From NCBI GenBank assembly GCA_964544085.1, contig CAZIZT010000007.1:62001-126000 (forward strand): a DNA stretch of 64,000 bases, given 5' to 3'. Of the stretch, positions 24,484-31,329 are shown in pieces (the stretch's first letter is position 1; each line of letters begins with the position of its first letter). This stretch comes from CAZIZT01 sp964544085. Lineage in GTDB: Bacteria > Campylobacterota_A > Desulfurellia > Desulfurellales > Hippeaceae. Position numbers and translations under genes: made by a program. Below the pieces are notes generated by a model. That model searched no databases and was not told the DNA's origin. It saw only the letters and a list, made by a program, of their open reading frames with translations.

Positions 24484-25629
24484 ATGAGGGTGGTTATTTT
24501 GGGTGCAGGGTTCGTCGGCAGCACGTTTGCCGTAGGCGTTGAGCGCATAAAGCGTGGCACGCTTGGATACGCTGGTGTGCCCCTGAAAGATGAGCTGCCA
24601 GTGAAGATTCAGGAGATTGAGATTGCAGGCGCATATGATGTGGACAGGGCAAAGATTGGACAGAGCTTTAGCAAGGTTGCCACAGCCTACCATCCAACCG
24701 ATGTACCCCAGGGTTTGAGCCACATAAAGATAAGGAAGGGCATACATCTGGGAAGCCTTAAAAATATGCCTGTGGAGGCTATTGGAGAGGAGGAAGATGG
24801 CGGTGTTGAAAAGGCCATCGAGCGGATTGTTGAGCAGTGGAGAGACATGGATGTTGACGCCGTGGTGAACGTGTGCACCACAGAGTCATTCAACAGTTTT
24901 AGCGATGCCGAGAGCTTCGTTGAGGCTATCAAATCCGATCAGAGAGACAAGCTTACCGCAACACAGGCTTACTTTTATGCAGCCTGCCTCTATTCGCAAA
25001 ATATAAAACCCGTTGCATTTATTAACACCATTCCTACTCTGATTGCAAACGACCCTGTTATGCTGAAGCTTGCAAAAGATAGCGGTTGTGTTGTTTTTGG
25101 AGATGATGGTGCAACGGGAGCAACACCGCTTACAGCCGACCTGCTTGCCCATCAGGCGCAGCGCAACAGGATAGTGAGGGATGTGGCACAGTTCAATATA
25201 GGTGGCAATATGGATTTTCTTGCATTGACCGACTCTGGCAGAAACAAGAGCAAGGAGGTAACAAAGTCCAGCATTGTAAAGGATATACTGGGCTACGATG
25301 TGCCTCACTACATCAAACCAACCGGATACCTTGAGACACTGGGTGACAAGAAGTTTGTCTCTCTCCATATGGAGTATGTGAGCTTCAATGGTGCCATTGA
25401 CGAGCTTATAGTAAATGCAAGGATAAACGATAGTCCTGCGCTTGCAGGTCTGATTGTGGATCTTGTGAGATTGGGAAAAATGGCCACACAAAAAGGAGAA
25501 AGGGGCACGGTTTACGAGGTCAATGCGTTCTACATGAAGAATCCAGGTCCTGCTGAGATGCCCAATATACCACGAACCATAGCCTACGAAAGGTTGAGAA
25601 GATGGTGTGGGCTTAAGGATCGCTGGTAG
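24484..25629 (+). CDS. ino1: Myo-inositol-1-phosphate synthase
   Basis: 381 residues. Converts glucose-6-phosphate to inositol-1-phosphate using NAD. The Rossmann motif VVILGAGFVGSTFAVGVERI opens the protein; VNVCTTESF, GDDGATGATPLTADLL, FNIGGNMDFLAL and SKSSI-like catalytic stretch KEVTKSSIVKDIL follow. The ATG at 24484 is preferred because GAGGTG lies 6 nt upstream; an ATG at 24478 overlaps the previous stop. With the bifunctional gene before it, it completes synthesis of the heat/salt solute DIP. Its last 17 nt overlap the convergent phosphatase gene. Confidence 0.93.
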   Translation: MRVVILGAGFVGSTFAVGVERIKRGTLGYAGVPLKDELPVKIQEIEIAGAYDVDRAKIGQSFSKVATAYHPTDVPQGLSHIKIRKGIHLGSLKNMPVEAIGEEEDGGVEKAIERIVEQWRDMDVDAVVNVCTTESFNSFSDAESFVEAIKSDQRDKLTATQAYFYAACLYSQNIKPVAFINTIPTLIANDPVMLKLAKDSGCVVFGDDGATGATPLTADLLAHQAQRNRIVRDVAQFNIGGNMDFLALTDSGRNKSKEVTKSSIVKDILGYDVPHYIKPTGYLETLGDKKFVSLHMEYVSFNGAIDELIVNARINDSPALAGLIVDLVRLGKMATQKGERGTVYEVNAFYMKNPGPAEMPNIPRTIAYERLRRWCGLKDRW

Positions 25630-27493
25630 AGTGTAGTTTGACTTCCATGATCGTTGTGTCGTCGTAAAGGCCTGCTGAACCGCAGAAGTTGCGCTGCAAC
25701 TCGATGAGGGACTCCAGCAGGCTCCCCTTTTTTCTTTTCTCCAGAATACATCTGCAAACTGCCTCTTCGCCAAGCAACTCACCCTTTTCGTTGTGTGCCT
25801 CTGTTAGTCCGTCGCTATAGACGATAATTGCTTCGGTGTATTTGAGCTCAATCGTTTTTGCTTTGAATCGCAGGTTTGCAAGTGCACCAATGGGCGGATC
25901 GCCCGTTAGCAGAAGTGAAGAGATGCCCGACTTGTTCAGAAGAAGTGGTGGCAGGTGCCCGGCATTGCAGTAGGTTAAACTGCCTTTTGCTCTATCCAGT
26001 ATTGCCACAAACATCGTTGCAAACATACCACCGCTGGAGAGGCGAGCCATATGGTTGTTTAACAGAAAGGCAAGGTTGGCAGGATCGTGTTCGCTCATAA
26101 GGAGTATGTCTATCGTATTTTTCACAACGGCTACATACAGGGAGGCTGGAACGCCTTTGCCGGATACATCCCCCAGGTAGAAGAGGGTTTTTGAATTGCC
26201 TACAGGTGCAACCCCGTAGAAGTCACCTCCTACCTCTTTAGCAAGGAGGCTTACGGTTCTTATATGTATTCCCTCAACAACCCTATCCATCTCTCCCGGT
26301 ATGAATGTCTGCTGGATTGCCCTCGCAAGTTGTAGTTCCCTTTCCATGCGAGCACCCTCTTCTATTTTCTGGATGTACTGTTTCAAGGAAGCCTGCATGG
26401 TTTTTAGTGCCTGGGCAACATTTAGGGCTTCATCGCTTAGTCCGTCAGGGATTGGTACATCAAAGTTACCACTGGCTATTTTTGATGAGATCTCCCTTAT
26501 CTTGTTGATGTCGCGCGTGGTGGTACTTGAGACAGAGAGGACGATAAATGCAATAATCAGGGTGCCAATAAGAATTATAGCAAAGAAATAATAGTTAAGC
26601 TGTTTTAGCGGCAGGAATAGCTCCCCTTCTGGAAAGACGATCTCAATATTCCAGTTTGTGTTGTAGAGCGGCTGGGAGTAGATAAAGTAGGTGATGTTTT
26701 TCACTGTTATGCGAGTAAATTTGTTTCTGTTGTTTTCGAGCTTTTCTGTTAGGCTTTTAAGAGAACCGGATCTTATAGCTTCCACAATGCGTTTAACACT
26801 GCCGTTTGCTGTTTTTTCACCGAGCGGTGCAAGTATGTTGCCTGCATTTGAGACTATAAAGGCACCCCCCGTTTCCAAAACGTGTATTCTTGAGACGATC
26901 CTTGACAGGAAGCTTATGCTTGCATCTGCCGTGGCTATGCCTATCGGTTTGCCGTTTTTGTTATGCACAGGCACACTATAGGTGCTCATCCATATCTCGC
27001 CGCCGCCCTTATCGAAATAGGGTTCGCTCCAGAGGGGCTTATCCAGTTTAAGGGGTTCTTTAAACCATTGAAACTTCAGGTAGTTGTAACCTGGTGGTAC
27101 AAGGGATTTGTAGTGAATATGTCCATTCTTGAAGAAATAGTATGGGCAGTAGTAGCTACCGTTTGGGGAGTATTGTGGTAGAAAAGCCAGTGCCATGCCG
27201 TAGATGCGCCTGTCTGTTTTCACGTAATCGCGCATCAGATTTAAAACGCGTTTCAGGGGTAAACCCTGCTCCACCAGCACCGCCACTGTTTGCGGCTTCT
27301 GGGAGATGGTCGTTGTGATATGCTCAATCTCTTTGGCTGAGCGCAGTGCCAGCATCTTTGCTTGCGCTATAATGGCGTTGTGTATGTAGCGTCGTGCATA
27401 ATTTTCACCCACGTAGGCTATCAGCACGAAAGCCGGTATCAATCCAACAAGGAGATATACTACAAGCTTGTTTTTTATGCTATTTAACCTCAA
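25613..27493 (-). CDS. Membrane SpoIIE/RsbU-type PP2C phosphatase with Cache sensor and HAMP
   Basis: 626 residues. TM1 at about 9-30, an extracytoplasmic double-Cache-like domain (about 31-300; PLWSEPYFDKGGGEIWMSTY and IGIATADASISFL are typical), TM2 at about 305-328, HAMP (about 330-385), a short coiled coil, and a C-terminal PP2C/SpoIIE phosphatase (about 400-620). Metal-binding aspartates are in GGDFYGV, YLGDVSGKGVPASL and YSDGLTE; GLYDDTTIMEV closes the domain. Expected to dephosphorylate the STAS protein encoded two genes upstream after sensing an outside signal. Start TTG 27493 has AGGG 6 nt before it and overlaps the kinase stop by 14 nt. Confidence 0.9.
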   Translation of the reverse strand: MRLNSIKNKLVVYLLVGLIPAFVLIAYVGENYARRYIHNAIIAQAKMLALRSAKEIEHITTTISQKPQTVAVLVEQGLPLKRVLNLMRDYVKTDRRIYGMALAFLPQYSPNGSYYCPYYFFKNGHIHYKSLVPPGYNYLKFQWFKEPLKLDKPLWSEPYFDKGGGEIWMSTYSVPVHNKNGKPIGIATADASISFLSRIVSRIHVLETGGAFIVSNAGNILAPLGEKTANGSVKRIVEAIRSGSLKSLTEKLENNRNKFTRITVKNITYFIYSQPLYNTNWNIEIVFPEGELFLPLKQLNYYFFAIILIGTLIIAFIVLSVSSTTTRDINKIREISSKIASGNFDVPIPDGLSDEALNVAQALKTMQASLKQYIQKIEEGARMERELQLARAIQQTFIPGEMDRVVEGIHIRTVSLLAKEVGGDFYGVAPVGNSKTLFYLGDVSGKGVPASLYVAVVKNTIDILLMSEHDPANLAFLLNNHMARLSSGGMFATMFVAILDRAKGSLTYCNAGHLPPLLLNKSGISSLLLTGDPPIGALANLRFKAKTIELKYTEAIIVYSDGLTEAHNEKGELLGEEAVCRCILEKRKKGSLLESLIELQRNFCGSAGLYDDTTIMEVKLHSTSDP

Positions 27494-27872
27494 CTGTTAC
27501 CCTGTTTAGGTTATTTTCCCTTGAGTATTCAAAGCGTGTTGCAAACTGTTTCACCAGAAATATACCCAGGCCCCCAGCCGTGCGTTGTTCAAGAGGCAAA
27601 GAGGGATCAATATTACCAGCTTTTGTAGGGTCAAACCTTTCTCCATCATAGATGAGATTGATCAAGAAGGTTCCATTGTCCATCTGCACCCTGGTTTCCA
27701 GCATCGTTGCGCCGCCTTTCTTTGCGTGTGTAAAGACATTGGTCACGAGCTCTTCATAGACGAGCATAGCTCTGTGGCAGGATTCGGGATCGGTATTTAA
27801 CTTCTTGCAGAAACTCTCAAGGTAGGCAAGGGCATCAGCTATCGTATCCCTGTTAAGGTCAAACCGTGCCAT
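27480..27872 (-). CDS. RsbW/SpoIIAB-like serine kinase (HATPase)
   Basis: 130 residues. GHKL fold: N-box MLVYEELVTNVFTHA, G1 box YDGERFDP, G2 box AGGLGIFLVKQF. Members phosphorylate a partner STAS protein and in their free form sequester a sigma factor or another target. It lies between the STAS gene (1-nt overlap) and the SpoIIE phosphatase (14-nt overlap), giving a full partner-switching trio. No sigma-factor gene accompanies it, so the output is unknown; secretion, biofilm or chemotaxis targets are possible as in other Gram-negatives. Confidence 0.9.
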   Translation of the reverse strand: MARFDLNRDTIADALAYLESFCKKLNTDPESCHRAMLVYEELVTNVFTHAKKGGATMLETRVQMDNGTFLINLIYDGERFDPTKAGNIDPSLPLEQRTAGGLGIFLVKQFATRFEYSRENNLNRVTVEVK

Positions 27873-28186
27873 TAATCCACTTCCAGTGAATCGGTTTTTG
27901 ACAAAAAACCGTAAAAACCCGAGATTTTTAGCACATCGTCAACCATCTTTGTTGGCTTGTAGATATAGACTTTTCCGCTTTTTAGCTGTTTGGCGACAAG
28001 CAGTAGCACCTGTAAGCCGGCTGAACTTATGTAGTCGAGTCTTGATAGGTCAAATATCACGCATTTATCGCTCTCCTTGATGTTTTCTAAGATTTGATTA
28101 CTTATGTCACCTGCGCTTAAGGAATCCAGTCTGCCGTCTATTGCAATCCTAACAAGATCGCCTTCCCTTTCGATGTTTGCGCCCAT
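27872..28186 (-). CDS. STAS-domain anti-anti-sigma-type protein
   Basis: 104 residues, SpoIIAA/RsbV fold. The phosphorylatable serine is expected in LDYISSAGLQVLLLVAK. The N-terminal strand VRIAIDGRLDSLSA is typical. It is first in the switching operon, with AGGAG 7 nt before the ATG and a strong promoter overlapped by an inverted repeat. It is the likely substrate of the neighbouring kinase and phosphatase. Confidence 0.92.
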   Translation of the reverse strand: MGANIEREGDLVRIAIDGRLDSLSAGDISNQILENIKESDKCVIFDLSRLDYISSAGLQVLLLVAKQLKSGKVYIYKPTKMVDDVLKISGFYGFLSKTDSLEVD

Positions 28187-28209
28187 AATAGCACTCCTGT
28201 GTAAGATTT

Positions 28210-28248
28210 TGTTATAAGGAGTATAACAAGCATCAGTTGTCGTTGCAA
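28210..28248 (-). promoter_or_regulatory. Promoter plus inverted-repeat operator of the STAS/kinase/phosphatase operon
   Basis: Read on the minus strand: TTGCAA (28248-28243), a 17-base spacer, TATACT (28225-28220). A perfect repeat TGTTATA-AGGAG-TATAACA (28210-28228) covers the -10 and the expected start point, as a repressor site would. Confidence 0.6.
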
Positions 28249-28261
28249 GGCTAAACGGGGG

Positions 28262-29131
28262 CTAAAGCGCGCGCATCCATTCTTCCTTAAGCGGAATCTC
28301 CCCTTTTATTGCCCGCTCTAAGAGTGTGAGGGCCGCCTGTTTTTCCGATGGCATTCTAACCTTAAGTGGCAGGTAGTTTGAGGCATGGTTGCTTGTAAAA
28401 AGCCCCCCGCTCATGTGAGTATGTTCAAGCATTGCCTTTAGCTCTTTCAGCATGCCTATTTTGTCAGGCAGCTCAAAAGAGCCGGTACGGTAGAGTTCCC
28501 ACAGGGGTGTTCCTGGAACTACGATGAGTGTGAGTGCGCTTGCATATTCCGGATCGAGTTGTGTAAGCAACTGACCCGTTCTTACGGCATGTATGCGCGA
28601 GCGTCTTTTACCTGCAACGCCCAGAAGTACGGTTACAGAGAGGGTGATACCAGCTTGCTTTACCTTCAGACCCTCCTCTAACAGCTTCTTTGAATCTGCC
28701 CCTTTCTTTACAAACGCAAGCGTTTCATCATCTCCACTTTCTATGCCGTAGTAGATAATGCCGAGCTTTCTTTCCTTGAGCTGTTTAAGCTCCTCTGTGC
28801 TCTTTGTGGCTATTGCCTTTGCGTTTGCGTATATACCGATACGCTTTAACCAGGGTAGCCGCTCGTTGATCCTATCCAGAAGCCAGAGTAGCTTTTCTGT
28901 GGGCAGCACCAGAGCATCCCCATCTGTTATAAAAAGCCTCTCTGCATTCCTGAAATAGCGCCGTGCAAACTCTATATCGTTTAAGATGGTCTGCCTGTCT
29001 TTGAGTGCAAATCGCACACCTTTGTAGGTGGGGCAAAATATGCACTTGTTGTGTGAGCAGCCAACCGTTACCTGTAGTATGATGCTGTTTGCCTCGCTGG
29101 GGGGTCTGATAATGTTACCTACATAGTCCAT
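28262..29131 (-). CDS. Radical SAM protein with CX4CX2C cluster motif
   Basis: 289 residues. The iron-sulfur motif is TVGCSHNKCIFCPTYKG, with four residues between the first two cysteines instead of the usual three. A TIM-barrel follows (ERLFITDGDALVLP, LGIIYYGIESGDDETLAFVKKG, SVTVLLGVAGK). The GIESGD block resembles HemN/Elp3-like proteins, but there is no tRNA-binding or other accessory domain, so no substrate can be named. A promoter at 29142-29169 places the transcription start only about 3-4 nt before the ATG, and there is no ribosome site. Confidence 0.88.
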   Translation of the reverse strand: MDYVGNIIRPPSEANSIILQVTVGCSHNKCIFCPTYKGVRFALKDRQTILNDIEFARRYFRNAERLFITDGDALVLPTEKLLWLLDRINERLPWLKRIGIYANAKAIATKSTEELKQLKERKLGIIYYGIESGDDETLAFVKKGADSKKLLEEGLKVKQAGITLSVTVLLGVAGKRRSRIHAVRTGQLLTQLDPEYASALTLIVVPGTPLWELYRTGSFELPDKIGMLKELKAMLEHTHMSGGLFTSNHASNYLPLKVRMPSEKQAALTLLERAIKGEIPLKEEWMRAL

Positions 29132-29141
29132 AGCGAAAAGG

Positions 29142-29169
29142 ATTTTAGTCGTGTATCAAGCTTTTTCAA
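29142..29169 (-). promoter_or_regulatory. Promoter of the radical SAM gene, nearly leaderless
   Basis: Minus strand: TTGAAA (29169-29164), 16-base spacer, TAAAAT (29147-29142). Only 10 nt separate the -10 box from the ATG at 29131, so the untranslated leader should be about 3-4 nt. Confidence 0.5.
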
Positions 29170-29178
29170 GCCTTCCCG

Positions 29179-29207
29179 TTGACTAAACATGCGGCAATAA
29201 ATATTAT
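29179..29207 (+). promoter_or_regulatory. Promoter of the small winged-helix gene and hisIE
   Basis: TTGACT at 29179-29184, 17-base spacer, TATTAT at 29202-29207. Its -35 is 9 bases from the -35 of the divergent radical SAM promoter, so the two are back to back. Confidence 0.6.
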
Positions 29208-29233
29208 TGACAAAACACACAAGGAGGTGAGCT

Positions 29234-29419
29234 GTGGCTGACGATAAGAGCCTTGTAATCAAAACGCTTCAGGAGGCTGGTAAGCCCTTAAGAACAGGGG
29301 ATATAGCCAAGATTGCCAATCTCGACTCAAAGAAGGTCTCAGCAATTATCAAGGAGTTGAAGAAGGAAGGAACGGTTGTTTCGCCAAAGAGATGTTATTA
29401 CGAGATAAAGAAGGATTGA
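29234..29419 (+). CDS. Small winged-helix DNA-binding protein
   Basis: 61 residues starting at GTG 29234, which has a near-perfect ribosome site (AAGGAGGTGA). The sequence LRTGDIAKIANLDSKKVSAIIKELKKEG is a helix-turn-helix with a recognition helix, and TVVSPKRCYYEIKK is the wing. Such stand-alone small winged helices are frequent in anaerobes; the target is unknown. It is followed by hisIE with a 2-nt gap. Confidence 0.75.
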   Translation: MADDKSLVIKTLQEAGKPLRTGDIAKIANLDSKKVSAIIKELKKEGTVVSPKRCYYEIKKD

Positions 29420-29421
29420 GT

Positions 29422-30150
29422 GTGGACAAAGAGAAGCATGTGAGGCTTGAGGAGATTATACGGTTCGACGAACGTGGACTGGTGCCCGTTGTGGTGCAGG
29501 ATTTTTACAGCAAGGATGTTCTGATGCTTGCCTATGCGAACCGGGAGGCGATACGGAAAACGCTGGAAACCGGATATGCTCACTACTATTCGCGAAGTCG
29601 GCAGACTCTGTGGATGAAAGGCCAAACCAGTGGTCACACGCAAAGGATCAAACGCATCCTGTTTGATTGTGATGAGGATACATTGCTGTATGTGGTAGAG
29701 CAAAGAGGAGCTGCGTGCCACACAAACCACAGAAGCTGTTTTTATAGGGAATTCTACAGGGGCATGATACGCGAGATCCAGCCTGTGTTAAACGACGATT
29801 TCGATGGCATTGTCTATGGAGTAGAGAGAGCCGATGGAGTAATGGATAGACTTTACGATTTGTTGATTGAGCGAAAAACGCTGCTTCCCGAGCAGTCATA
29901 TACGGCAAAGCTATTCAGAAAGGGCATAAACGAGATAGCCAAAAAGACTGGAGAAGAGGCGGTGGAGCTTGTGATTGCCCTTAAAGATGCAGACCAAGGT
30001 CAGATTGTTTATGAAGCTGCCGATCTTCTCTTCCATATGCTTGTGGGGTTTGCCCATTACGATATTGCACCGGAAGCCGTCTTTGCGGAGTTGAGACGCC
30101 GCTTTAACATATCCGGCGAAACGGAAAAGAAGACGCGCAAAGATGGCTAA
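29422..30150 (+). CDS. hisI: HisIE: phosphoribosyl-AMP cyclohydrolase / phosphoribosyl-ATP pyrophosphatase
   Basis: 242 residues, a fusion of histidine steps 2 and 3. HisI part (about 1-115): LVPVVVQDFYSKDVLMLAYA, TLWMKGQTSGHTQ, and zinc-binding QRGAACHTNHRSCF. HisE part (about 140-240): YTAKLFRKGINEIAKKTGEEA and ELVIALKD then YEAADLLFHMLVGF. GTG 29422 is preferred since AAGGA lies just before it; an in-frame ATG at 29392 would sit deep in the upstream gene. The other his genes are elsewhere. Its end overlaps the glycosyltransferase by 8 nt. Confidence 0.93.
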   Translation: MDKEKHVRLEEIIRFDERGLVPVVVQDFYSKDVLMLAYANREAIRKTLETGYAHYYSRSRQTLWMKGQTSGHTQRIKRILFDCDEDTLLYVVEQRGAACHTNHRSCFYREFYRGMIREIQPVLNDDFDGIVYGVERADGVMDRLYDLLIERKTLLPEQSYTAKLFRKGINEIAKKTGEEAVELVIALKDADQGQIVYEAADLLFHMLVGFAHYDIAPEAVFAELRRRFNISGETEKKTRKDG

Positions 30151-31183
30151 GATAGCCGTTGTTCTGGATGAGATATGGGATAGCGCCCTGACCCACTACG
30201 GGCATTGTCTGCTTGAGGCGTTGAGCCTTAAGCATCACTGCGCGCTTTTCTGTTTACCCGGCAGCTACATTGATAGAGACTCCAGACACACAGAGAGGTA
30301 TCATATAGGGCCGCTCAGGGGGGTTCGTGCTCTGGATAAGGCAAGGTCCTTCTTCAGGTTTGCACGTACGCTTGGTGCATTTAAGCCTGATATTGTTGTG
30401 ACCATACGCGGCGATGCGACCTTCTTTGCGTGTCTACTTAAGGGTTCTCTAAAGTTTAGCCTTGTGCGTGTGTTCGGGGAAGACAGGCAGCTTAAGAGTC
30501 CGCCCGGGTGTCTGGATGGTATAATCCTCCCCTGTGCTAAGCTACGCGATAGAATCAGGCGCGGATTTGCTGGAAAGCTCGGCGTAATACACGGTTGTGT
30601 GGATACGGACAGATTTCGTTATCTGCCAGAGGGCAGAAGGCGCATAAGAAGGATGCTTGACGTAGATGATAATATCCGGCTGTTTGGTGCTGTTGGAAGG
30701 CTGGATCCGGTCAAGGGATACCACCTTCTAATAGAGTCTTTCTGCCGCGCTACGGTGAACAGCAAGCTTGTGATTGTTGGCAAAAGCAAAGGTGTGTCTG
30801 CAATCTCGTTGCTCTCGCAGGCGCCGTGCAGGGAACGCATCAAGATTGTGGATGAACGAAGAGACGATATTTCAGAGTTCATGAGTGCCTTCGATGTTGG
30901 AGTCATATCCAGTGTTGAAAGCGAGATAATACCGAGGGTGGCGCTTGAGTTTCTTGCGTGTGGTTTGCCAATTGTTTCAACGGATGTAGGTTGTCTGTCA
31001 GAGGTTTTAAAAGGCGTTGCAACTGTTGTTAAGCCGACCGTTGAGGAGCTTGCCTCTGCTTTAAGCAGGTACGAGCTGGTAGATCTTGAGCCCATGAAGC
31101 AGGTATCTGCTGATACTGCAGCAAGATTTTCAAAGGAGGAGTTCTCCAGCCGCATAGTAGATTTCTTCAATTCTCTGCTTTGA
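30143..31183 (+). CDS. Glycosyltransferase family 4 protein
   Basis: 346 residues, GT-B fold. The C-terminal half has FGAVGRLDPVKGYHLLIESF and KLVIVGKS, then the E-x7-E-like SEIIPRVALEFLACGLPIVSTDVG, typical for retaining family 4 enzymes. The N-terminal acceptor domain begins KIAVVLDEIWDSALTHYGHCLLEAL. Likely acts on lipopolysaccharide or another surface glycan; donor and acceptor cannot be told. A weak inverted repeat (AGACA..TGTCT, 31186-31208) follows the stop. Confidence 0.85.
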   Translation: MAKIAVVLDEIWDSALTHYGHCLLEALSLKHHCALFCLPGSYIDRDSRHTERYHIGPLRGVRALDKARSFFRFARTLGAFKPDIVVTIRGDATFFACLLKGSLKFSLVRVFGEDRQLKSPPGCLDGIILPCAKLRDRIRRGFAGKLGVIHGCVDTDRFRYLPEGRRRIRRMLDVDDNIRLFGAVGRLDPVKGYHLLIESFCRATVNSKLVIVGKSKGVSAISLLSQAPCRERIKIVDERRDDISEFMSAFDVGVISSVESEIIPRVALEFLACGLPIVSTDVGCLSEVLKGVATVVKPTVEELASALSRYELVDLEPMKQVSADTAARFSKEEFSSRIVDFFNSLL

Positions 31184-31223
31184 GCAGACACAAATTCGAT
31201 TTATGTCTTAAAGGATAACAATT

Positions 31224-31265
31224 TTACCGGTAAGCATTGAAATAAACATGATGCTGTGGTAGTAT
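31224..31265 (+). promoter_or_regulatory. ppsA promoter with a short palindrome upstream
   Basis: TTGAAA at 31237-31242, 17-base spacer, TAGTAT at 31260-31265. A perfect 10-bp palindrome TTACCGGTAA (31224-31233) lies 3 bases upstream of the -35 and may be an activator or repressor site. Confidence 0.5.
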
Positions 31266-31329
31266 TGCAATGGCTTTTTCAAGCAGGGGGGAATTGTTGT
31301 TTATCTGAAAACCGTTGGGGGGTGTTTCA

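Noticed and set aside
24886..25782. Large minus-strand frame across the inositol-phosphate synthase
   Set aside because: Antisense to a clearly coding gene, cysteine- and histidine-rich in a random way, no known domain.
31186..31208. Inverted repeat after the glycosyltransferase
   Set aside because: Contains a mismatch and lacks a T run; too weak to call a terminator.
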